DNA from: an uncultured bacterium
GTDB taxonomy: Bacteria > Spirochaetota > Spirochaetia > Sphaerochaetales > Sphaerochaetaceae
Length of the DNA: 51,304 nt
Direction: 5' to 3'
NCBI GenBank assembly: GCA_905215015.1
Contig: CAJMOS010000006.1
Span: forward strand, 1 to 51,304
A model generated the notes under the pieces. That model saw nothing but the letters and a program-made list of their open reading frames with translations, ran no database searches and was not told the DNA's origin. Numbering within the stretch: position 1 is the first letter of the stretch; every line of letters begins with the position of its first letter. Positions 24,009 to 31,036 of this stretch are shown here, one piece after another. A program made the position numbers and the translations under genes.

Positions 24009-24590
24009 TCAAGTTCCTTTTTCTGGGGGAATGTCGTTCGCAAGCGTTTTGATCGGTCTTGCGGGGACGCCACCTACCAGCGTGTTGTCCGGGACGTCCC
24101 TGGTGACGACCGCGCCTGCCGCGACGATCACGTTGTTTCCAATCGTGACGCCGGGCAGGATCGTGACGTTTCCGCCAATCCAGACGTCGTTGCCTATGGC
24201 AACCGGTTTTGCGATGGCAAGGTGGTTCCTTCTCCCCATCGGCGTCATCGGATGGTTCACGGTGCTGATCATCGTGTTCGGTCCGATCATGACATAGTCC
24301 CCAATGTGGACCGGCCCGCAATCCAGGATTGTGACATGGTAGTTGGCAAAGAAGTTCCTGCCGACGTGGATGTTCCGGCCGTTGTCGCAGGTAAAACCGG
24401 GCAGCACGGTTGAGTGCTCGCCGACGCTTCCGAAGAATTCCTTCATGACCCGGAAAACGCCTTCCTCATCCGCGGGATCGCAGGCATCCAGCTTCTTGCA
24501 TCCCTCGATCGCGTTCAGTTTTCTTGCGTTGACTTCCGGATCCCAGAAGTCGTAGTACAGCCCTGCATCCAGTTTTTCCACTTCTGTCAT
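24009..24590 (-). CDS. Maltose/galactoside O-acetyltransferase-like enzyme
   Basis: This is a 193-residue hexapeptide-repeat (left-handed beta-helix) acetyltransferase of the Maa/LacA group, which acetylates sugars using acetyl-CoA. The N-terminal YYDFWDPEVNARKLNAIEG is the Maa domain. Repeats such as IGNDVWIGGNVTILPGVTIG and VVTRDVPDNTLVGGVPARPI are clear, and NHPMTP carries the active-site His. The ATG at 24590 has AAGGAAG upstream; the longer open frame is not supported. It lies between the alcohol dehydrogenase and flavodoxin genes on the same strand. Confidence 0.88.
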   Translation of the reverse strand: MTEVEKLDAGLYYDFWDPEVNARKLNAIEGCKKLDACDPADEEGVFRVMKEFFGSVGEHSTVLPGFTCDNGRNIHVGRNFFANYHVTILDCGPVHIGDYVMIGPNTMISTVNHPMTPMGRRNHLAIAKPVAIGNDVWIGGNVTILPGVTIGNNVIVAAGAVVTRDVPDNTLVGGVPARPIKTLANDIPPEKGT

Positions 24591-24648
24591 TCGTGTGCTT
24601 CCTTCCATCTCTGATGTCAGTCGGGTGTTTCGGTTTTGCCGCCCTGTC

Positions 24649-25812
24649 TCAGCGGTAGGACTTCTCGTAGATGGAGAGATAGTCCGCGTCTGAGAGCGGG
24701 AGCGGATCGGCCGTGATGTCGCCGCCAAGCACTTCGTGTACGCGCTTCGGATACTTCTTCAGCTCTTCCTTCGTGATGCCGGCATCGCTCATGCGAAGAT
24801 CCGCGCAGCCGACGGAGGCGATCAGCGAGTCAAGGGCCTTGATGAAATCCTTTCCAGAAGTCGGGTTTTCCACACCCATGGCTTTTGCCATCTTGATCAT
24901 CGGTCCCTCTGCGGCCTTCCGTTCAGCGAAGAAATCAAAGTATGCATGGGAAATCATGATCAAGCCCGCACCGTGCACAAGGTTGTCGTGGTAGCCGCCC
25001 ATCACGTGCTCCATGGTGTGCTGGGATGTGCAGAGCATGTAGTAGCCGGCAAGCGTGTTGGCAAGAGCCACATAGGAGCGGGCTTCCCTGTTGGAGCCGT
25101 CCGTATAGGCGATTGGCAGATACGTTGCAATGAGCTCGATGGCCTTTAACGCGAACATCTCGCCCATGGGGTGCTCGTTCTTGTTGATGACGGACTCGGA
25201 CGCATGGAAGAATGCATCCATGCCCTGGAACGCCGTGAACTTCGGCGGAACGCTCATCATGAGGTTCGAGTCGACGACGGAGAGGGTCGGGAACATCGAA
25301 TGGAAGAAGATGCCGGTCTTTTCCTGCGTCTTCTCATTGGTGATGACGGAGGCCATGTCGACCTCGGAGCCTGTGCCTGCGGATGTGGTGATTGCCACAA
25401 TCGGTGCCGCATCCTTTTCCGCGTTCTTCTTTCCGCCTGCCGCGGAGAGGCTGTAGTCCCAGATGACTCCCTCGTTTGTCATCATCAAGGCGATGCACTT
25501 GGCGCAGTCCATGACGGAGCCGCCGCCGAGAGCGACGACGAAGTCGCAGCCGGTTTCCTTGGCCAGCGCTGCGCCGTCCATGACGTTGTCGCTTGTAGGA
25601 TTCGGACGGACTTGGTCAAACAGCGTATAGCTGACGCCCGCAAGGTCAAGCTCTTTCTCAAGCGCGGCCAGATATCCGTATTTCTTTGTGGATGTGCCGT
25701 TGGAGGTCGCGATGAGGGCCTTCTTTCCGGGCAGATGTTCCTTGTGGAGCTCATGAAGCTGTCCTGCGCCAAAGAGCACCCGTGTGGGAATATCGAAAAC
25801 AAACTTATACAT
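24649..25812 (-). CDS. Iron-containing alcohol dehydrogenase
   Basis: This 387-residue group III dehydrogenase reduces aldehydes or ketones with NAD(P)H. The cofactor loop ALGGGSVMDCAK is near residue 95. The metal ligands lie in FQGMDAFFHASE, HTMEHVMGG and YHDNLVHGAG. The N-terminus YKFVFDIPTRVLFGAGQLHE fits the family exactly, so the ATG at 25812, with AGAGG upstream, is secure. It is divergent from an AraC regulator and is the first gene of the operon with the acetyltransferase and flavodoxin genes. A role in aldehyde detoxification is likely from context, but the substrate is not known. Confidence 0.93.
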   Translation of the reverse strand: MYKFVFDIPTRVLFGAGQLHELHKEHLPGKKALIATSNGTSTKKYGYLAALEKELDLAGVSYTLFDQVRPNPTSDNVMDGAALAKETGCDFVVALGGGSVMDCAKCIALMMTNEGVIWDYSLSAAGGKKNAEKDAAPIVAITTSAGTGSEVDMASVITNEKTQEKTGIFFHSMFPTLSVVDSNLMMSVPPKFTAFQGMDAFFHASESVINKNEHPMGEMFALKAIELIATYLPIAYTDGSNREARSYVALANTLAGYYMLCTSQHTMEHVMGGYHDNLVHGAGLIMISHAYFDFFAERKAAEGPMIKMAKAMGVENPTSGKDFIKALDSLIASVGCADLRMSDAGITKEELKKYPKRVHEVLGGDITADPLPLSDADYLSIYEKSYR

Positions 25813-25890
25813 GGAATACCTCTCTTCTTTTTTCCATTTGATGCCATAAAAATACTGTTCCTGCCGGTTTCAGACAGTATCAAATATGAA

Positions 25891-25896
25891 TATAAT
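25891..25896 (+). promoter_or_regulatory. Likely -10 box of the AraC gene at 25960
   Basis: A perfect TATAAT lies in the 147-base divergent region; the -35 region is poor, which suggests assisted or weak expression. The predicted leader is about 57 bases. Confidence 0.4.
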
Positions 25897-25959
25897 TACT
25901 GGTAAATCCTAAGGTAATCGAGACTATGGCGCATACCATGAGCTACGGGAAGGAAACAT

Positions 25960-26928
25960 ATGGAACAGGAAAAGATCTGGCAGGCGGTAGATGTGCTGGG
26001 AGCGGAGTTCGAGAAGCTCAACTGGAATTTCCGTCCGGATCCCTCGTCGGGGAAGACGGAACTCATCTCGCAATGGCTGGGGCCCGAGAACGAAGATGTG
26101 ATGCTGTGTGTGTTCAAGGGAAAGCACATCCATGAGCAGTTTCACCGGCAGGATTTCTTCTTTCTGAACTTTGCGATGAAGGGGGATTACCGGGCGCTGA
26201 GTTCACGGTATGACCAGGAGACCGTAATCCGCGAAGGAGACTGCTATATCGGACAGCCCTACAGCGGCTATGCCTTGCGAAGCAACAGTCAGACCGATAT
26301 CGTGATCACAGGCGTTCTGATCAAGAAGAAAGTGTTTTTCAATGAATATCTGGCTCCGCTGTCAGCTGACCGCATGCTTCTTGCCTTTTTCCTGAATCCC
26401 CAGATCAACCGGTATTCGGACGAGTATGTCCATCTGAAACTTGCCTTTACATCCCCGATTTGGGATCTTCTCAACCTTATGCTGGTCGAGTATGCGGACA
26501 AGAAGGAGGACACGCAGAAGATTCTCAAGCCCATGATTTTTTCCCTTATGATGCTTCTGGCAAGGGAATACGGCAGACAGAACGCACAAGGGCCCGCGAT
26601 GGACGTGACTGATGAAATGGTCCGCTGGATCGACAGCCACCTTGACGGCGTGACGCTTTCAGGTCTCTCCGCACACTTCGGCTACCATCCGAACTACATC
26701 TCCTCGATGCTCCATACGAAGACGGGGCGGACGTTCTCGGAGATCCTGCTTACGCTGCGCATGCAACGAGCGGCACTCCTCATGAAGAACACGGATCTTT
26801 CCCTTGAGAAGATTTCCGACATGATTGGCTATCATGACACATCGAATTTCTATAAGGCTTTCCGCTCGTACTATGGCGTATCTCCGCGAAGTTGGCAGAA
26901 CGATTCTTCCTCCGAAGACCATGCTTGA
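25960..26928 (+). CDS. AraC family transcriptional regulator of the redox cassette
   Basis: This 322-residue regulator has a cupin-like N-terminal half (HEQFHRQDFFFLNFAMKGDY; EGDCYIGQPYSGYAL) and a C-terminal AraC DNA-binding domain from about residue 215 (VTLSGLSAHFGYHPNYISSM; SLEKISDMIGYHDTSNFYKA). AAGGAAA precedes the ATG at 25960. It is divergent from the iron alcohol dehydrogenase gene and probably controls that operon in response to an electrophile or alcohol. Its base composition is somewhat more AT-rich than the nearby native-looking operons, in line with transfer. Confidence 0.9.
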   Translation: MEQEKIWQAVDVLGAEFEKLNWNFRPDPSSGKTELISQWLGPENEDVMLCVFKGKHIHEQFHRQDFFFLNFAMKGDYRALSSRYDQETVIREGDCYIGQPYSGYALRSNSQTDIVITGVLIKKKVFFNEYLAPLSADRMLLAFFLNPQINRYSDEYVHLKLAFTSPIWDLLNLMLVEYADKKEDTQKILKPMIFSLMMLLAREYGRQNAQGPAMDVTDEMVRWIDSHLDGVTLSGLSAHFGYHPNYISSMLHTKTGRTFSEILLTLRMQRAALLMKNTDLSLEKISDMIGYHDTSNFYKAFRSYYGVSPRSWQNDSSSEDHA

Positions 26929-26998
26929 TTCCGTACGTCGGGCTACCGAAACAATGTGCAACAAATAGCATAAAAACTGAATAATTATTCATTGTGTA

Positions 26999-27027
26999 TT
27001 GACAGGATTCCTCTTGTCCGCTATGCT
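26999..27027 (+). promoter_or_regulatory. Promoter of the amino-acid ABC operon
   Basis: TTGACA, 17 bases and TATGCT, with a predicted start near 27034. It directly precedes the attenuator-like hairpin at 27047-27082. Confidence 0.72.
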
Positions 27028-27041
27028 CAGGTGCATTACGA

Positions 27042-27083
27042 ACAAGGACGTTCAAGGCCCAAGGCCTCGAACGTCTTTTTTTA
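27042..27083 (+). promoter_or_regulatory. Leader attenuator with ACAAGGACGT motif
   Basis: GACGTTC-a-AGGCC pairs with GGCCT-c-GAACGTC around a three-base loop and is followed by seven T, a strong terminator inside the leader. The 5' arm can instead form GAAC-AAGGAC-GTTC (27040-27053). The ACAAGGACGT motif is shared with the ammonium-channel leader at 30928. Confidence 0.65.
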
Positions 27084-27099
27084 TGCAGTGGGGTACGCG

Positions 27100-27831
27100 A
27101 TGGCGGAAATGGTTCGGGTGGAGCACTTGGAAAAGAACTTCGGGGATCTCGAGGTGCTGAGGGACATCAACCTGACGGTGGCCGAAGGGGAGAAGCTGGT
27201 CATCATCGGTCCTTCCGGCTCCGGAAAGTCCACTTTCATCCGTTGCGTCAACTATCTGGAAGAGCCGACCTCCGGCAAGGTCTATGTGGCAGGCAAGCTG
27301 GTAACTCGGAAAAACCATCTGGAGATTGCCAAGAAGTACTCGTCGATGGTGTTCCAGCAGTTCAACCTCTATCCGCATTTGACGGTGATGGGCAACCTGA
27401 CGCTGGCCCCGGTCAAACTGCACCATGTCCCCAAGGCCGAGGCCCGGGAGCGGGCAATCCAGGCGTTGGCCCGGGTAGGGCTGGAGCAGAAAGCGGACGT
27501 CTATCCCGCCCAGCTTTCCGGCGGGCAGCAGCAACGGGTCGCCATAGCCCGGGCCCTCTGCACCAAGCAGCCGCTGATCATGTTCGACGAGCCTACCAGC
27601 GCCCTGGATCCCGAGATGGTGCAGGAGGTGCTCAAGGTGATGGTGGAGCTGGCGAAGGAGAACATCACGATGATCTGCGTGACCCATGAGATGGGCTTCG
27701 CCAGGGAAGTCGCCGACCGGGTGATCTTCATGGATGGCGGCTACATCATCGAGGAGGGGCCCCCGGAACATTTCTTCACCAATCCGACCCAGGAAAGGAC
27801 CAAGGCTTTCCTGGGGAAGATCATCCATTAG
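27100..27831 (+). CDS. glnQ: Amino-acid ABC transporter ATP-binding protein, GlnQ type
   Basis: This 243-residue ATPase drives a polar-amino-acid importer. Walker A is GPSGSGKST, the signature is LSGGQQQRVAIARAL, Walker B is PLIMFDEPTSALDPEM, and the switch His lies in CVTHEMGFAREVADR. The ATG at 27100 gives the normal start for the family; an ATG at 27109 is possible. The ribosome site is poor (GTGGGG). It is the first gene after the leader attenuator and is followed by a binding protein, two permeases and a kinase-like gene on the same strand. Confidence 0.94.
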   Translation: MAEMVRVEHLEKNFGDLEVLRDINLTVAEGEKLVIIGPSGSGKSTFIRCVNYLEEPTSGKVYVAGKLVTRKNHLEIAKKYSSMVFQQFNLYPHLTVMGNLTLAPVKLHHVPKAEARERAIQALARVGLEQKADVYPAQLSGGQQQRVAIARALCTKQPLIMFDEPTSALDPEMVQEVLKVMVELAKENITMICVTHEMGFAREVADRVIFMDGGYIIEEGPPEHFFTNPTQERTKAFLGKIIH

Positions 27832-27866
27832 GCAACATTTCCCGTCCGCGGGAAGAAGGAGATACG

Positions 27867-28688
27867 ATGAAAAAGACGGTTTTGTTCGCAATGGCTCTGC
27901 TTTTGGCAGGCACCCTGTCGCTTTTTGGCCAAGGCTCGAAGGAAAGCGCCGCGTCTTCCAACCTTGACAAGATCCGCTCTGCCGGTGTCCTGAAGGTCGG
28001 CTGCAAGACGGATGTCCCCAATTTCTCGCTGCAGAACACGGCTACCGGGGAGTACGAGGGCTTTGAGGATGACCTCGCGTACGCGATTGCCGCCGACATC
28101 TTCGGCTGTACCCCCGATGAGGCGAAGGCGCAGAAACGAGTCGCCTTTACCGGCGTCACCGCCAAGACCCGCGGTCCTCTGCTGGAGAACGGCAACCTTG
28201 ACTTGGTCATCGCCACCTTCACCATCACCGCGGCCCGTAAGGAGACCTACAACTTCTCCACGCCGTACTATACCGACGCGGTCGGCTTGCTGGTCAACAA
28301 GGACAGCGGCATCACCTCGATTGCCGACCTTGACGGGAAAATCGTCGGCGTGGCCCAGTCTTCGACTTCGAAAGAAGGTTTCCGGAAGTACGTGGCCGAA
28401 AAGTCGCTGTCGGTCAACCCGACCTTCCAGGAGTTTGACGGCTATCCGGCTCTCGCCCAGGCGCTTGCCACCCATCAGATCGACTGCTTCAGCGTCGACC
28501 GGGCCATTCTTTCCGGCTATGTGAACGATTCCAACCTGCTGCTTCCCGACCGCTTCGCGGAGCAGGACTATGGCGTCGCCTCCGCCAAGGAGAAGAGCGA
28601 TCTTGCCGCCGAGGTGGAGAAGGTCGTCACCAAGATGCTCTCCGACGGAAGCATGGACGCGCTGAAGACGAAGTGGCATCTGCTTTGA
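27867..28688 (+). CDS. Amino-acid ABC transporter substrate-binding protein
   Basis: This 273-residue periplasmic binding protein of the family-3 (GlnH/cystine) type starts with a signal peptide ending LSLFGQGSKES. Core family features are GVLKVGCKTDVPNFS at about residue 40, GFEDDLAYAIAADI and LDLVIATFTITAARKETYNF. AAGGAG precedes the ATG at 27867. It delivers a polar amino acid, perhaps glutamine, glutamate or aspartate, to the two permeases encoded downstream; the exact ligand cannot be read. Confidence 0.92.
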   Translation: MKKTVLFAMALLLAGTLSLFGQGSKESAASSNLDKIRSAGVLKVGCKTDVPNFSLQNTATGEYEGFEDDLAYAIAADIFGCTPDEAKAQKRVAFTGVTAKTRGPLLENGNLDLVIATFTITAARKETYNFSTPYYTDAVGLLVNKDSGITSIADLDGKIVGVAQSSTSKEGFRKYVAEKSLSVNPTFQEFDGYPALAQALATHQIDCFSVDRAILSGYVNDSNLLLPDRFAEQDYGVASAKEKSDLAAEVEKVVTKMLSDGSMDALKTKWHLL

Positions 28689-28709
28689 TGTGATTCAGGG
28701 GTGAAGGAG

Positions 28710-29408
28710 ATGATGAAAGGACTGTTTTCTGCCCGGCGATGGATGGCGCTTTTCTCGGCAATCCCGGAGTATTACCTTCCGGGATTCCTGATGACGTTGC
28801 GTATCGCCGTGGTGGGTCTCGTCGTCGCATTGGTGCTAGGCACGCTTTTGGGAGTGTGCTCGACATCACGCCTTCGCCCCTGCCGTTTGCTCGCGCGGGT
28901 CTATGTCGAGGTGGTGCAGAATACCCCGTTGGCCCTGCAGGTGCTTTTCTACTACTCGGTGCTGCCTCTTTGTTTTTCCTCCACCGGTTTCCGTATCCCG
29001 AAATTCCTCTTGGGTGTGATCGGGGTAGGCATCTATCACGGGGCCTATATCGGCGAGGTGATCCGGGGTGGAATCGAGGCGATTCCGAAAGGGCAGGCCG
29101 AGGCCGCGCAGAGCCAGGGATTCACCTACGGCCAGACGATGCGCTGGATCATCCTGCCCCAGACAGTCCGCATCATCATGCCCCCGTTGGCCAACCAGGC
29201 GCTGAACCTGGTCAAGAACACCTCGATCCTTTCGATGGTCGCGGGCATGGACTTGATGTATTTCACCGATTCCTGGGGTGCCGATTATGGGTATTTCGCC
29301 CAGGCCTATCTGACCAGCGCCCTCCTGTATTTCTGCATGTGTTTCCCTCTCGCGCGGCTGGCGCGCTATTTGGAAATTCGGTCCATGCGGGCGAAGGGGG
29401 TGGCGTAA
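28710..29408 (+). CDS. Amino-acid ABC transporter permease (HisM/GlnP type, first)
   Basis: This inner-membrane subunit of about 232 residues has the family N-terminal block YLPGFLMTLRIAVVGLVVAL and the EAA loop GGIEAIPKGQAEAAQSQGFT near residue 125. The start is a choice between GTG 28701 and ATGs at 28710 and 28713. AGGGG eight bases before 28710 makes that the best. The gene is followed after one base by the second permease gene, so the pair is co-translated. Confidence 0.92.
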   Translation: MMKGLFSARRWMALFSAIPEYYLPGFLMTLRIAVVGLVVALVLGTLLGVCSTSRLRPCRLLARVYVEVVQNTPLALQVLFYYSVLPLCFSSTGFRIPKFLLGVIGVGIYHGAYIGEVIRGGIEAIPKGQAEAAQSQGFTYGQTMRWIILPQTVRIIMPPLANQALNLVKNTSILSMVAGMDLMYFTDSWGADYGYFAQAYLTSALLYFCMCFPLARLARYLEIRSMRAKGVA

Positions 29409-29409
29409 G

Positions 29410-30072
29410 ATGGGGGAGCTCTACCAGCAGATTTTCACCCGGTCCAACCTCTTGTTCCTTGGAAAGGGCCTGCTCATGACCGTCGAGATCGCCTGTGTCG
29501 CGACGTTGCTTTCGCTCTGTTTCGGGACGTTGCTCGCCCTTGTCCGCACCTATTGCTCGGGACGTTTCCGCCTGCTGGGCAAACTCGTGGCGGCCTATAC
29601 GGAGTTCTTCCGTTGCACCCCGAACCTGCTATGGATCCTTTGGTTGTATTTTACCGTAAGGGGGAGCAACATCGCCGTCTCGGTCCTCGCCATCACCCTC
29701 TTCACCAGCGCGGTGATGTGCGAGATTTTCCGTGGTGGTCTGAACGCCATTCCCAAGGAGCAGTTCGAGGCCGCCCAAAGCCAAGGGTTCGGTCCTGTCC
29801 GCACCATGCGCTACATCATCCTTCCGCAGATGTACCGGAAGGTGCTTCCTGCCTTGGTCGGCCAGATCATCACCGTCATCAAGGACACCTCGTTCCTGAA
29901 GATGGTCGACGTGCCGGAATTGATGCGCAACGGTTCGGTCATCCTTGGTTCCATTTACGACGTGCGTGGCATGCTGATGCTGTTCGCTTTTGAGGGCGCG
30001 TGCTATTTCATCGTCTGCTTCTCGCTCAGTTGCGTGGTGCGCGGCTACCAGAAGCGGATTGTCCGTTCCTAG
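29410..30072 (+). CDS. Amino-acid ABC transporter permease (HisM/GlnP type, second)
   Basis: This inner-membrane subunit is 220 residues long. The N-terminal stretch LGKGLLMTVEIACVATLLSL and the EAA loop GGLNAIPKEQFEAAQSQGFG (about residue 112) define the family. It pairs with the preceding permease to form the channel driven by the GlnQ-type ATPase. The start codon overlaps no gene but begins one base after the upstream stop. The kinase-like gene follows nine bases after its stop. Confidence 0.92.
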   Translation: MGELYQQIFTRSNLLFLGKGLLMTVEIACVATLLSLCFGTLLALVRTYCSGRFRLLGKLVAAYTEFFRCTPNLLWILWLYFTVRGSNIAVSVLAITLFTSAVMCEIFRGGLNAIPKEQFEAAQSQGFGPVRTMRYIILPQMYRKVLPALVGQIITVIKDTSFLKMVDVPELMRNGSVILGSIYDVRGMLMLFAFEGACYFIVCFSLSCVVRGYQKRIVRS

Positions 30073-30081
30073 GAGGAGCCT

Positions 30082-30669
30082 GTGCAGTACACCATTTCCA
30101 TCATCCGCGATTTCGGCAGCCTTGGCCGCTCGATCGCCAAGAGCCTTTCCTTGAAGCTGGGCATCGAGTTCTACGACCGCGATATTGTCGAGTCGGTTTC
30201 CCGTATGCTGAAGCTTCCGGTATCTACCGTCAGCGACAAGGAAGAACAATCCAAATGGAGATACAAGATGTTCCCGCTTGGCAGCGAGGATGTGATCATG
30301 CAGGACATGATCTTCGACGTGCAGAAAGAGATTATCCTCGGCCTTGCCAGAGAAAAAAGCTGCATCATCGTTGGCCGTTGCTCCGACGCGATTCTCGAGA
30401 ACCAGCCAAACCACCTGAACATCTACATCCACGCTTCGGTAGCGCACCGGATCGAGAACTGCGTGGAGAAGCTGGGCATGGAGCCCGCTGAAGCCCGGCA
30501 TATGGTCCTTTCCGTCGACAAGGCGAGGAAGGCCTACCACAAGAAATACGCGGGTTTCCTTCCCGGGGATTCCGACCACCACCAGCTTTCCATCGACTCC
30601 TCCCTGCTTGGCGTGGAGGGAACGGCGGATCTGATCGCCTATCTGGTGCGCCAGCGTTTCGGAGAATGA
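30082..30669 (+). CDS. Cytidylate kinase-like family protein
   Basis: This 195-residue protein belongs to the cytidylate kinase-like group, P-loop NTPases whose substrates are mostly unknown. The nucleotide loop is ISIIRDFGSLGRSIAKSL, with GSLG in place of the usual GSGG. YDRDIVESVSR and CIIVGRCSDAILEN follow, and the lid-region arginine and lysine patterns (KARKAYHKKYAG) are present. It begins with GTG after AGGAG. It is the last gene of the amino-acid importer operon, so it may sense or phosphorylate a nucleotide linked to nitrogen supply; that link is inference. Confidence 0.82.
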   Translation: MQYTISIIRDFGSLGRSIAKSLSLKLGIEFYDRDIVESVSRMLKLPVSTVSDKEEQSKWRYKMFPLGSEDVIMQDMIFDVQKEIILGLAREKSCIIVGRCSDAILENQPNHLNIYIHASVAHRIENCVEKLGMEPAEARHMVLSVDKARKAYHKKYAGFLPGDSDHHQLSIDSSLLGVEGTADLIAYLVRQRFGE

Positions 30670-30691
30670 TTCGCAGGGGATGCAAAAAAGC

Positions 30692-30720
30692 TTGACATAC
30701 GCAATTGGTTAGGCGATACT
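30692..30720 (+). promoter_or_regulatory. Promoter of a predicted small RNA
   Basis: TTGACA, 17 bases and GATACT (4/6), with a predicted start near 30727. A perfect terminator lies only about 45 bases further on. Confidence 0.65.
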
Positions 30721-30726
30721 AACCAT

Positions 30727-30820
30727 CGACGGGAGCTGATTCCGATCAAGCCATGTTCCTTCAGTTCTCCTGCGGACGCCCCAAGTCGCACACTCCTTGA
30801 GGGCGTCCGCGATTTTTTTG
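30727..30820 (+). ncRNA. Predicted small RNA, about 94 nt
   Basis: Between the kinase-like gene and the ammonium-channel promoter, a good promoter is followed by two hairpins and no open frame with a ribosome site. Hairpin 1 pairs GGAG-CTGA (30732-30739) with TCAG-tt-CTCC. Hairpin 2 is a perfect ten-base stem, GCGGACGCCC/GGGCGTCCGC (30772-30781 and 30801-30810), followed by GATTTTTTT, a strong terminator. The unit could be a free small RNA or a stand-alone terminated leader. No known riboswitch family is recognised. Confidence 0.5.
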
Positions 30821-30887
30821 TCCACCTGTCCAGACGAAAGGCCAAAAAGTGGAGCCATGCGATTCGGGAAAATTTTCGTCATCCTCA

Positions 30888-30917
30888 TTGACTCATGCCA
30901 TGCTTTTGGAATAGGGT
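30888..30917 (+). promoter_or_regulatory. Predicted promoter of the ammonium-channel gene
   Basis: TTGACT, 18 bases and TAGGGT; the -10 box is weak. The predicted start is near 30924, just before the ACAAGGACGT motif. Confidence 0.45.
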
Positions 30918-30926
30918 ATTCGCAAA

Positions 30927-30965
30927 GACAAGGACGTCAAGGCAAAAACCTTGATGTCTTTTTTT
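30927..30965 (+). promoter_or_regulatory. Leader attenuator of the ammonium-channel gene
   Basis: GACGTCAAGG (30933-30942), six-base loop, CCTTGATGTC and seven T form a terminator. The 5' arm can alternatively form the small hairpin GAC-AAGGAC-GTC (30927-30938). The same motif and plan occur in the leader at 27042-27083. Confidence 0.65.
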
Positions 30966-30980
30966 GTATTTGCTCGTGGC

Positions 30981-31014
30981 AAAGGCGCCGACGGTGGGAT
31001 CCGCTGGCGCCTTT
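30981..31014 (+). promoter_or_regulatory. Second leader hairpin before ammonium-channel ribosome site
   Basis: A perfect nine-base stem, AAAGGCGCC/GGCGCCTTT, with a 16-base loop ends eight bases before AGGAGGG. It may tune translation or mRNA stability. Confidence 0.55.
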
Positions 31015-31036
31015 CGCTTTCTAGGAGGGAAAGGCG

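Noticed and set aside
27022..27037. ATGC-TCAGGT-GCAT hairpin as the first hairpin of an ANTAR antiterminator pair
   Set aside because: It overlaps the -10 box of the predicted promoter, so it would not be in the RNA, and its loop lacks the A1 base.
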